Source: Xylogone sp. PMI_703 (lineage: Eukaryota; Ascomycota; Leotiomycetes). Taken from it: a DNA stretch of 64,000 bases. Positions 34,491 through 45,131 of the stretch are shown in pieces. The position numbers and the translations under genes are program-made. Position 1 is the stretch's first letter. The number at the start of each line of letters is the position of its first letter. Below the pieces are notes generated by a model. That model saw nothing but the letters and a program-made list of their open reading frames with translations, was not told the DNA's origin and made no database searches. The stretch covers positions 558,001 through 622,000 of the forward strand of contig JAJTUQ010000006.1 in NCBI GenBank assembly GCA_021399445.1. Direction: 5' to 3'.

Positions 34491-37111
34491 TTATTGTTTA
34501 GGTCTGATAATTTTCCCTATAGCTGCAGTTCTTGAATAAGGTTTTGTAAGTGGTTACATAAATGTTTCTAGCAAGAATTTCAACATTTCTATATGCAGAG
34601 ACCATTTGTTTATAGTTGAAATAGCATTTGGTTAGATCATCCATTCTTTTAGTGGTCATGTAGTTGTTGACTGATAGCATCAAGGTAATTGCGCCGATAT
34701 GGCCAATTGGAGCCATAAACAGTTAGACGTGTAGAGGTACAAAGTTGCTCCTGCTTTACTGTGCTGTAACTGGGGTACCAGTACAAGTTTGTCACAAGTT
34801 GCCCCGCTTCAAGCAGCTAAAACGGACTAGCGCAAAAGTGTTCCCTCGGTGATGCCCCAGACAATCAGCTTCCCCATGGAGAAAGCCACGCCTCCTAACC
34901 CCCAATTGAATCTCCCCATGGTGGTGTGGGGTCGTGGGGCACCTTGCTGCTCTCTTTCCTTTCCTTCAAGCTCTCTCGTGGGGCCTCTTGTGGCTTCCAT
35001 CTCCGCTGTTGAGTGTTCATTGACATACACGACTTGGGGATCACTGTTTAGGACATCAGTAGGATCAAATATTCATTGTCATATACGGAAGATGCAGGGG
35101 ATAATAACACTTTCTAATCCGGAAACGTTAGACCTTATTCAATCGCATATACAATGGACTCGCAGCTGGTTGCTCTACACCTCACGAACCAAGGCATCTC
35201 TCGTATACCCCGATTCACGCAGCTGAGAATAGGTAGCTCTTTCCGACGTCATGGCCATTATTCTCCGGCCCCATGGGGCTGGAACAGGGCTTGCATGCGT
35301 TGACAGGCCAGATATAACCTCAATGATGTCCCACATACCCTAACGCAAGCCTAGCAAAGCCTCAAAAGATGCCTCGGTAGGGCTTCATCGGATCGTGCCC
35401 CGAATATAGTGTAGGTAGAAAGAAGAGTACGGCACATTAGTGGATCCCGTTTCCATGCAGAATCTCCGTGATAGTAGTCCACTTCCGCATACACATACCG
35501 CAAGGGGCTTCGTAATAGGATTATGGATACCTTGACGCCTCCCAATCCAACGATGGCATTTTGTGCAGTTCCCGAGGCAGGGTGTCATTGACCTGCAGCA
35601 TCTACCTGGCCGTAATCTGAAACTCCATGTTACCGTGCATCATCGAACTAGGGAGCAACGTGGTTTAATTTACCTAGTCTGCAGAAGAGGTAGTTTAGGT
35701 AGATATATGGCAAAGAATGGCTTGAAGCGGAGTGGACGTGTTAAGCACCATTTAGATAGAATAGTTATAGTTTATGATCCCGAGCACTGGTGATTTCGCT
35801 TTGATCTTTCCGAGGTAGCTAAACCTCGTCGATGGAGGTTCTTAACAAAGTTGGAAAGTAATCGAGGGTTTCAAAGAAGCTCTCATGTCCAACTCCAGGC
35901 TTAGGAACAGATGCTTAAGAAATCTATTTACAAATTTACGCGGCCGGGAAGTTGGAGTGGCTTACGCAGGGACAGTGAAGAAAGTAGCTAGTATATGGAA
36001 GAAGGCGCATTCACCGACTTACGCTCCATCCGAGGCTAGGTAGGGTAAGTCGTTAAGCTACTTTGCAACACCCATGTGCTAAAAGAGCATAGTTAGGATA
36101 CTGCGCATGGAAGAGGGCCTCATTTTTCTACATGAATCCGAACCAGCGGAGGCACCTAGGATGATATAAATCAGAATGCGAAATCTCAGGTTTACGATAG
36201 CAAAGAGAAAGAGTATCATAGTCTAAATGCCATATCGGCTCCGCTTATACGCGCAGTAGCCTCTACTTCTGGGCCCGTACCATTTTGTGTAGACAATGGC
36301 TTTGACCATTGTTGTAAGACGGCGATTACCTTTTGTGTCACAGCAGCCGAGATGCATGAAGAGATGCAGGATCAATCTGTATCTGTCCCGTTAGCAGCAG
36401 CACCAATGCAACCTCACTTGCGGGGTGTAACCAGTCAGCATGAAGACAGTGGACGAGCTGTGGGTCTGCTGGGACCTTGGAGAAGGGCCCGGTAAACAAA
36501 CGATGAGGTGGAGTCTTTCGGGAATAATTTCAGAGATGACACATCTGTGTCGTTGATACGATAGACGAAGAATTTTGGCATTAAAGTCTCAGTAAGACAA
36601 GAACTAGCTCCTGTGAATCAATTGAGAATCCGGCAAGTATAGCAAAGTACTGATTAGACGCGATTTCCAGGTATTCTTGAAGGTAGTGCGGCGATGGCGA
36701 TGGTACGGAGTATCTATTTGATAGTCTGTGGCCACTCACTAGCTTAGTGGCGAGCGCTGGTGCCAATGCTTCGGGGAAGTCTAGCTGCAGTAGATCCATC
36801 CCAGGGGGCCGAAAGAGCTCAAGACCCAGAAACTCAGACCTGCCAGAGCTCTCTCCGGTCCAGGAGGGTAAGAAGCCCAGGGGCCCCACACTCTACTCTT
36901 TTCCCAGCAATTCGGGCCTGTCTCCTTCATTCTCCTTCCCCAGATCTTCACCACCACCAGCACCTGGCCCAATATAAGGCGCGCGTCCCCTGCGACTGCT
37001 GCCAGCTCTTAATTTGAGCTTCGACTTCGACGCGCCCGTGGTGTCATCCTGTATTCGCTGGAAGGCCCTGTCGCAAAGAGAAAGAAGCATCAAGAATAGC
37101 AGTCGCAAACA
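34491..37111. other. long intergenic region, no gene recognised
   Basis: A 2.6-kb spacer. Several overlapping open frames near 34850-35230 and 36750-37020 are by-products of GC-rich sequence and show no domain. The stretch just before 37112 (about 36950-37111) is the likely promoter/leader of the MFS gene. Confidence 0.5.
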
Positions 37112-39254
37112 ATGGCCAGAGACGCGAAGATCGAGCCTCATGGCGAGCATGCACGCCACGTTGTGCACAGGTAAGGAATCATACATCCGCCGCCAGACAG
37201 CGCGTGGCTTCTTTAAGCATAATCCTTTGAAAACTCTTGACTTGAGAGCTAACCGTTCATTTCTTAGTCATGCGCACGAAGAAGACCTCCCTGGGACGGT
37301 GAATCTCCAAGCTGTCGGTACGTTCTCGATCCCTGGATCGACTGAGATGGTGGGGAGAGGATAAAATTTTCTGGCTTCAAAACTTTTGTGCGATGACCGG
37401 GCGCTAATCACCACAAATTGCAGAGGGCGATGACACGGCATATGGACAGGCGCTGTTTCCTGTGCCAAGCGAAGACCCCAATGATCCGCTGCTGGTATGA
37501 ATAACCACCATACTTTGAAATATAATGAGGAAATGAGGGAAAAGAAGATGATAAGAAGAACTATGCTGACTGTAAAAATGTCAACAGTGGCCCAATTACA
37601 AGAAGACCATGATCTTGATCATCTGCTCTCTCTACTCGTTCTTTGGAAACTCGTCCCTGGTCGGTCCTTCCGTCTACATCGGCATCTACTCTGAGGAATT
37701 TGGGATCGATCCTAATACGGCTTCCGGTCTTATATCGTATCCCAACTTGGCTTTCGGATTCAGTATGTCAAACTCCCCTTTCTTGGCAGAATAATTTAGG
37801 GAATGGGAGGAAAGGCCAGGTAATGGAGATCAGAATGCTAACAATCAATACCTTAGGTTCACTTATCTTGGTGCCCATGTATCTCAAGTTTGGTCGAAGA
37901 CCTGTGATGCTATTTTCCATGTTGATGGTGAGTGATTCTCCCGCGCAAATCTAAGTTGAGCGATTTGAAATTGATTGAATCCCGATTTGCAGTTCGTTGC
38001 CGGTCTTGCTGGTGCTTCTCGAGCAACTTCATACTCTGGCCTGATGACCGCACGTGTCATCCACGCTTTCGGATCTGGTATCTGTGAGGCTCTCCCTGTG
38101 CAACTCGTCAATGACATCTTCTTCATCCATGAGCGTGGTCAGAGAATCGGCTACTACACGGGTATGCCTTTTACCCCTTGAAATTGGATAGCAAACACGT
38201 TAACACTTGTCTAGTTTGTCTCTGCCTTGGTGCCACAGGCCCTCTCTATGCCGGATACATGCTTGCAGGTGGCTACTCCTGGCGTCTATTCTTCTATGTA
38301 GAGACTGCTTTCGCCGGTGCACTCTTCATCCTCGCTTTTATCTTCGTGGAAGAAACTCTCTACCATAGAGTCCCGCCTGCAACACAAAGCTTGCACTCGG
38401 ACAGTGGAATTAACGACGATATCAAGCCAGGATCAGAGCAGCAAGTTGAGGCTCTCAACTCAGACATCCCTGAACGAAAGACCTTCCTGGAGACTCTCAA
38501 ACCATGGGGTGCATACGACAGAGAGTCCCCATTCTTCTTGACAATGCTGCGCCCATTCACCCTTTTCTTCGTTCCCGCAGTATTCTGGGTCATCACTAGC
38601 TTCGGTATTTACATCGGCCTTGGAGCGCTGGCTTTCAACTACACCTTCCCAGCCCTCATCGTCGAGCCACCATATAGCTGGAATCCCAACAACTCGGGCT
38701 TGATCGCCGTCGGCAATGCACTAGGATATTTCCTCGCAGTACCATTCACTACATCTTCCGATCTACTTGCCGCCTACCTAACAAAGCGAAACAACGGTAT
38801 CCGTGAAGCTGAGATGCGTCTCGGCGTTATGCTCCCAGCCATGTTAATCGCGCCAGCGGGTCTGGTCGTGTACGGCTACACAGCCCAGAAGCAACTCCAC
38901 TGGATCGGCTACTTCTTCGGCGTCGCCATGTGCAACTGGGGATCATACTTTTACTTCACCTTCGCGCTTGCGTACGCCATCGATTCCTACACTGCTAACA
39001 CCTCGGAGATGCTCATTGCCATGAACCTTGGCAAGCAGGCTATTTCCTTCGGAATGGGCCTCTACCTTCTCAACTGGATCCTGGAACGCGGATACCTCGT
39101 CGTTATTGGCGGTATCTTCTGTGGTGTTTTGCTGGCGAATAACCTAGCGCTTCTGATCTTCATGTTCTTCGGGAAGAAGATTCGTATCATCACAAGCAAG
39201 AGCTTCGTTGGACGATTCCATAAGAGGAATGCGACGCAGGTTTTGACGCATTAG
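37112..39254 (+). CDS. MFS transporter (DHA1 / HOL1-like)
   Basis: Seven exons (37112-37170, 37268-37317, 37424-37494, 37588-37762, 37857-37927, 37993-38161, 38215-39254) sum to 545 codons (544 residues). A histidine-rich hydrophilic start (MARDAKIEPHGEHARHVVHSHAHEED) precedes the family-typical PGTVNLQA and PNDPLLWPNYKK. Helix 1 follows, then the MFS loop motif YLKFGRRPVML and TARVIHAFGSGICEALPVQLVND. A long cytosolic loop (about 80 residues) separates the halves, and the second half reads through to TSEMLIAMNLGKQAISFGMG. Intact. Proteins of this type export drugs or take up polyamines/cations at the plasma membrane; direction and substrate are unknown. The His-rich N-terminus is unusual. 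Confidence 0.88.
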
Positions 39255-39725
39255 ATGGGAGACCATTGAAGCCACTCCCTATTGATGGTAGATTTATGAA
39301 ATAAATTTCTATAAAAGAAATATCGTTTTTCAAGTTTTCACTCCCCTTTTTAATGAAAGTTTTGGTTATTCAACTACCAGACTGCATTTGACGATGCCCC
39401 GCGGCTGCCCGGTGCAAGCATTATATAACGATGTAGGGATATGTCGGGCTTGGACTTCTATTCTTCTTATTCAACAGGCACAGGCACGGGTAATGATATT
39501 TTGTATATAGTTTTGCATGCATATAACGTATATTCTGCATATATATGGTAATGGTATATGTTCTAGCTTATTCTTCAACTCCTCGAGACAAATCATTGCT
39601 TTCTACTAAAGAACCCACCAGCAAGTCATATATAATGAGTTGCTGGGTCAAATGCAAGACAACGAACAAACCCCATCTGTGATAGTCCTTATTGACCTCA
39701 CTTTCATCGAGTGACTTCTCGCTCA
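39255..39725. other. intergenic between convergent MFS and HET genes
   Basis: This 470-nt AT-rich spacer holds the two 3' ends and short TATAT runs near 39500-39560. No gene. Confidence 0.6.
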
Positions 39726-41336
39726 CTAGCCCGTTGGACCACCCGCACCACCTGCAAATCCCCCGCCCGCAGGACCCATCATTGCCGCATTGTTTATGTT
39801 CATGATATTTATATTGTTCAAGTTCATATTGTTCAGATTCATGGTATTTATATTCATGTTCATGTTGTTTATGTTTTGTGCATTTGCTGCGCCGGCTGCG
39901 CCGGCTGCTTTGCGTGCCTCTGTGTCTCTAAGAGTGCTGTAGTGGCTCCAAAGAGGCTCGTCGAGCTGGAGGAATTCCATACCCGGCGGTTCATGAATCT
40001 GAGCAGTGTGATGAAGGTTATACCAGTTTCCATTTTGCTTCTGTGACATCTGCCATTGTCTCACAATAGAGATGATTTGGTCTGCTGGCAGTGAAGATCT
40101 TGTCTGTGGCAGTATCCATTGCGTTCGTTCTGGCTTCAGAAGACCGAATTGATCGAAAGCTTTGGCAATGGTAGCAACCACAAAGCGGTTTTGTGGCCTG
40201 GATTGGTTGTTGCTGAACAAGATGTCTAGGATTTCTTCGGCATCATCGAAAGTCAACTTTAAGCCTCGGAAAAGCATAGCTACACGAACCACTCCGTCGT
40301 CGGTGACCTTATTAACAACTCCTGCAGCCATTGGCAATTTCACCATGCAGATTTCGATGAACAGATTCTGAGCGGAGATGTTGTAATTCGGTGTTATCGG
40401 AGGACTTTTCGATGGGTCTTCGAGTGCCAGTAATCCAAATACATGGTCCAGTACCTTCTGGCATTCGGTGTACTGGAAATTGAAGGCCAGCTCGAAGATG
40501 TCGGTATTGGGGAAGTAAGGTTTTCCTCTGCCGAAAACTCCATGATGCTTCTGATTCTGTTTCCAGAAAAACAGCAAGAACGATCTAGGGATACCCTCTA
40601 ATGCTCCCTTGTTCTTCCGTATCATACGTGAGAAGTGATCTTGTAAGGGCTTAGTGAATATTAAGTCTCCGCTCATATGATCCGCTCCGCAATAAATGAC
40701 GACGGAACGCGCCAAAAGAAATTCCTGTATAATCCAGGTCCGATTCCAGTACGATCGCGATAGCAGCGATGTCCATGCAGAAACCCGCTCGGTGCCGGAT
40801 CCAAATCTTCGGCTCACTTGTTTCGCACGATTTGCAATATGTAGTGGGATAGTTATGGGAAGAAGGCAAGGGAGCGCCCGGAAACCCCGCGGCATCCCAT
40901 CGACATAATCCTGAAGGTTGGTTCCAAATACCATCTCACTGCTCGGGTCATGCTCGCCAAGCCAGACCAGCACCTTCTTGGCACGCATATAAATCTCGCT
41001 CATCAACGCGACCTGGTGCCCTTTTTCTTCATTATCGCTCTGATTGATGCAGATAGCATCTGCATAAATATGGTGGGCATTGTGACTGGATGCCCGTAGT
41101 CTTTTTAGAAAAAGCCAGAGATTGTGACGGATTGTGAATAGGACATTGTCTACATAGACCTGAGAGTTATTAGTTGACTCGGGACCCCATTCATATGATA
41201 GAGCATCGAAGCTCGGTTTGTCCTCAAGGTTGACATGTCGTAATGTTGTTTGTATTGGTGCCGATTCCGCGCCTGGGAGAAGGGTGAGAAGTCGGTATTG
41301 TCGCGAGGTAAGTGGCCGATATGAGTGCCCGGGCAT
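39726..41336 (-). CDS. HET-domain (heterokaryon incompatibility) protein with Asn/Met-rich tail
   Basis: A single exon of 536 residues from ATG 41336. The three HET blocks are present: FDALSYEWG (about residue 43), HIYADAICINQSDNEEK (about 89-105) and WNRTWIIQEFLLARSVV further on, followed by a conserved DHVFGLLAL. The last roughly 60 residues are low complexity: AANAQNINNMNMNINTMN and further NNMNLNN-type units, then a Gly/Ala-rich end. HET proteins trigger cell death when incompatible hyphae fuse, or act downstream of NLR receptors. The tail is encoded by short degenerate repeats at about 39775-39885. Intact, no introns needed. Confidence 0.9.
   Translation of the reverse strand: MPGHSYRPLTSRQYRLLTLLPGAESAPIQTTLRHVNLEDKPSFDALSYEWGPESTNNSQVYVDNVLFTIRHNLWLFLKRLRASSHNAHHIYADAICINQSDNEEKGHQVALMSEIYMRAKKVLVWLGEHDPSSEMVFGTNLQDYVDGMPRGFRALPCLLPITIPLHIANRAKQVSRRFGSGTERVSAWTSLLSRSYWNRTWIIQEFLLARSVVIYCGADHMSGDLIFTKPLQDHFSRMIRKNKGALEGIPRSFLLFFWKQNQKHHGVFGRGKPYFPNTDIFELAFNFQYTECQKVLDHVFGLLALEDPSKSPPITPNYNISAQNLFIEICMVKLPMAAGVVNKVTDDGVVRVAMLFRGLKLTFDDAEEILDILFSNNQSRPQNRFVVATIAKAFDQFGLLKPERTQWILPQTRSSLPADQIISIVRQWQMSQKQNGNWYNLHHTAQIHEPPGMEFLQLDEPLWSHYSTLRDTEARKAAGAAGAANAQNINNMNMNINTMNLNNMNLNNINIMNINNAAMMGPAGGGFAGGAGGPTG
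39775..39890 (-). repeat. degenerate short tandem repeat encoding Asn/Met/Ile tail
   Basis: The stretch is built from related units on the plus strand such as TTCATGTTGTT, TTCATATTGTT and TATTTATATTG. Read on the minus strand they give runs of Asn, Met, Ile and Leu. It is an in-frame coding minisatellite and likely to vary in length among strains. Confidence 0.6.
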
Positions 41337-42015
41337 TATTTATCAGACGTATTCGTCGAGCTTGGAAGTATGTTTACATTCGAGCAGCAATGTTGAGAAA
41401 TGTCGACGAGGAAGATCGGTGAAATTGATGTGCGGCGAGGCTGGGTGTCAGGTATATTGTTTACGTACATGCCATCAGCCAATCACAGCTGTAAAAGCTA
41501 ACCGCCAGCTAAGTGAAGGATTCTGCCTGGTCTATTCCTACGTACATACTGTACATCATTAAGATCAGCAGTGACTAGAGTCTCTGTACCATATAGTTTG
41601 GTTGTGTAGCGGCGTAACTGTTGAGCTCCGAGCCTCTGGCAGTGAGCCAAGCAGCATGGTGTCGCGTGCGGCATGGTTTCGCCCAAGCAATGCGAGGTGA
41701 GGATTGGCGCAAAATAATAGCACAAAAAGCTTATTATTAGTATCAGTCGGGGCCTCCTTTTTAGGTGATGGATAAAGTTTCTGCCAGCTTAATAACTATT
41801 ACCCCTGAGTGGTTGGTAAGCAATCTCTACCGCCCTCTAAAGCGCAACCAACTACGACTGTGGTATGGTATTATTAAGAATCCGTTACCCCCGGATCCCC
41901 GCACGGATGACTTGCGGACCGATATTGCCGTATATTCGTTTCTATATCGTCTCTATTGGCGAACAAATTCGTACCATATAGCTACACGCTATTGCTCTTG
42001 TTGGGCTGGGTCATT
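41337..42015. promoter_or_regulatory. divergent promoter region between HET gene and Zn2Cys6 regulator
   Basis: A 680-nt spacer between two divergent genes, so it should hold both promoters. No recognisable gene inside. Confidence 0.55.
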
Positions 42016-44417
42016 ATGAATTCTCCCGGGCAGATAAGAGATGTGTCCTTGAACAGAGCATGCGAGTCATGTAGTAGGTAGGTACTATGCTCCCGTGCAA
42101 GCCGGATATTGACAATACAGTACCTAACGGTTGTATCATAGGAAGAAGACGCGGTGTGAGAATTTCTGTCAGCTTTATTCAAAATTGAACACTCATTTTA
42201 TGTTGCAGGTGACATGAGACGCCCGACGTGCTCGAACTGTGTGAAGATGAAAACAGTGTGTGCATTTCCTACGCATCGCAAGAGCCCGGCAAAGCGAAAA
42301 CAACCCATCTCCGGAAGCGCTCACGGCATTCGCCCTGATTCAAATAAGATCTGTAATCTACTATATCCTGGCCTGATCTACTGAATCTAACCATCTGCAG
42401 TGCAAATAGTGAAGGCCCTTGAGAATGTAGACATAGACCTTCTGCTGCAAAAGATCAATCATATTCGACAGCTAGAGCTTCCAGATGCCCAAGATGATTC
42501 TGCACGAGACACTCCCGTGGCACATCAGCATCTTTCGCTAGCTGCCAATACGTTAATAAGGACTTCTCTATCACCTACAGACGCCTTGACGTGGGCCGAA
42601 TTCATAGACTCACAACAGTGCGATCAGTCGGATCAGTTACTCACGGCTGACCCGCTCACAAATCAAATGTATAGCTTGCTAGTCCCAGATGATTTATCTT
42701 TTAGAATACTCCAGGAAACGACACCATTTCCTACAGCGACAGGGCTAGATCTAGGCTCACCGCCACTAGGAGGTCTCAATGCTGTGGATTCAAGTGATAT
42801 CTATACTGTTTCATGCACAGCGTCAATCGCGGACGAGCTGTATGCTTCTATTCAAACTGTAGTACTTGATCTAGTGTTGACGAATCACAGGCTCGGGCTC
42901 TACTTTACTCATGTGCAGGGCTATCTGCCACTATTTCATCGTCCATCCTTCGAACAGCATTATCACGAAAAACTGAGATCATTGATCGCAAATGGAGACT
43001 CGCTTCCTCCCTCTTCAGCATTCATTCTTAACGGTATATTTGCACTTTCAGCTCGCTTTTCTAAGTCCGCGGACTTGGAGTCAATCGAGGCGCGTGATAG
43101 GGGCGTTCCATTTGCGCGGAGAGCCTTCCAATCTTTTAAAATCGCGTTTCGTCATGTATCTGAGCATCCCACGCTGGAAACTCTTCAGGGAGGTATCCTG
43201 GTGACTTATTATACATTCAACTCCGAACCTTCATGGGAAGGATTTGGTAATGTAGCTCTCTTGTGTCAAATGGCATTTACCCTCTCTCTGCATAGGATCG
43301 ACGAAGCTACAGAATCAGTGCAAATGCTTTGTCCAGAACTGTATTCAGAATGGCGCTTAAATGAGGAGAAGAGAAGAGCATGGTGGGCCATCTGGGAACT
43401 TGACACGTTCGCGTCCGTGATCTCGCGGAGACCGTTCATGATTCAGATGGACCGGGTCAGAGTACGACTACCAGTTTCGGATGTTCTCTGGTTTGAGAAT
43501 ACAGCTATTAACTCGCCGAGAATCGAGGACAATAAACCACTCGATATATGGAGGACCCTTGAAACAAGCTCAAACCAATCTGAATATGCATGGTACCTAG
43601 TGGCACACAGTCATTTGAGATGGGCTCATGAGTATTATGAATCTCGTACAGCATCTTTAGGACATTTAACAGAATTCTTGAAGGCAATCAAATCTTTTTG
43701 TCTCTCCCTACCTCCAACCTTCGATCTTCTGTCACCGACAATGACAGCTCGACTCAGTCATACTGTACGCAATCATGTAATGACAACACATCTTATGATC
43801 AGAAAGTATGGCATCTTTGCATGGCTTACTGGACTCTTTCTAACCCCCGGTGCTAGTTCAGCCAGTATCGTGACTGTCCTAATTTCCAAGCTGCAGCGGG
43901 AGATCTCTGGAGCTGAAGGCACAAGCAGCAGAATTCAATCCTCTGTATCGTACTCAAATCTGGCCGAAACCTGTCATGGGTACTCACTCGAGGTTCTTCG
44001 CGTCATTGGCAAGTATTGGACTCCAAACACTGTTGCGTTCTGCTCTCCGTGGCTAGCATGTGCGATTGCAGGACCCGCCTCAATCCACATAGGCGGCGCA
44101 CGAGATGCTAGCACTGACCTTTCGTATGCACGATATAACAGCCAGAGTAATTTCGATAGACAGCCTCTCCTTCATGTAATGATGGCATTTGCAGAGGTTT
44201 GGAACATCGCTCAACACATGCTAGGTAGGTTTCGTATATCCGATGTCCTTCTGTCACGTTGTATGCTACCTTCAGTTGACAAAGCTAATATTCCTTTCAA
44301 GTATTGGTGAATGCCATCGGAGAAGACAACGTTGACGCTTTACTCGTGTCTCGAGATAAAAAGATGAACTTCTTAACATCTTTGCAAGCCTTCATACCAA
44401 GCATGATATCTGAATAA
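42016..44417 (+). CDS. Zn2Cys6 transcription factor (fungal_trans domain)
   Basis: Five exons (42016-42077, 42142-42167, 42209-42352, 42401-44224, 44302-44417) sum to 724 codons (723 residues). The zinc cluster is assembled from three exons: ACESCSR, a 26-nt micro-exon giving KKTRCENF, then CDMRRPTCSNCVKMKTVC. The spacing is C-x2-C-x6-C-x10-C-x2-C-x6-C with an additional Cys in the linker. The middle homology region follows: HVQGYLPLFHRPSFEQHY, then EEKRRAWWAIWELDTFASVISRRPF. The donor of the second intron (GTCAGC, 42168) is weaker than the others, so the linker could differ slightly. It probably controls nearby oxidoreductase genes: the flavin monooxygenase starts 0.7 kb downstream, behind paired CGG-N4-CCG sites. 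Confidence 0.87.
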
Positions 44418-45131
44418 TTTGGCCGAAGAGGATAAAGTTATGCTAGATTCCGTGATTTTCCATTAATGCTGAAATGTAAACCAAAATGTATCTGTCAAAT
44501 GGCCTATGATGTACGTCTCCTTATAACTCTACAATGTGGCATGTTGATGAGCAAGTTTCATTCCGCCAGGCTGAAGCTAGAACCTAGTGCTGGTACGGGA
44601 GCAGTTTTAAGTGTGTGTGGATTAATGTGGCCGTCTATCTGAGCTTCATTCAAACATTCATCAAGTTTAGTTGGGTAGTGGACTTTGAACGGGATCCCGA
44701 AGACCCCCCCTGTAACTGATTCGTTACAAAGTCGCAAGGGTCTTCGCGGGATCCCGGGTTACGCCACGAATGAACCCTCCTAATGGCAAACTAGTAAGAG
44801 GAGAAGCCGCAAGCTGGGATGTTCCTGACATGGTCATCCATAGTTTCATATACGGTAAGCGTTCACGTGCCTCCACTGAGTTGCCTTCGGCCTCACGGTA
44901 TCCCGGCATTAACCTATTACCCGATTACTGGTCGTTCTTATGCATGCTTTGAAATATGGTTAACATCCCCGGATTTCCAGAATCTGCCGGTCAACCATAT
45001 TGAGGTCCACCCATAGAGATGTAGAAATAAGAGGCCAGAGTTTTAGTACTTGTAATCTCCTAACTCCCAAGTATCCTACGGTTCAGTAGGTCGAAGCTAC
45101 CCTAGTTGCGTAAAACAGAAGAAGCGTTTAA
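44418..45131. promoter_or_regulatory. intergenic/promoter region upstream of flavin monooxygenase
   Basis: A 714-nt spacer between two plus-strand genes. It carries the nested palindrome at 44690-44756. Frames near 44724-45016 overlap on both strands and are not convincing genes. Confidence 0.55.
44690..44756. promoter_or_regulatory. nested inverted repeat with two CGG-N4-CCG palindromes
   Basis: CGGGATCCCG occurs at 44690-44699 and again at 44747-44756. Each is an inverted CGG pair with a 4-nt spacer, the half-site arrangement bound by dimeric Zn2Cys6 factors. The flanks extend the symmetry: GGGATCCCGAAGACCC pairs with GGGTCTTCGCGGGATCCC, differing by a 2-nt insertion. The centre contains TGTAAC-TGATTC-GTTACA, a further 6-bp inverted repeat. 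It lies about 375-440 nt before the flavin monooxygenase ATG. Confidence 0.6.

Noticed and set aside
36747..37017. Overlapping frames on both strands in a GC-rich stretch
   Set aside because: Pro/Ser-rich readings in several frames without any domain; better explained as the leader/promoter of the MFS gene.
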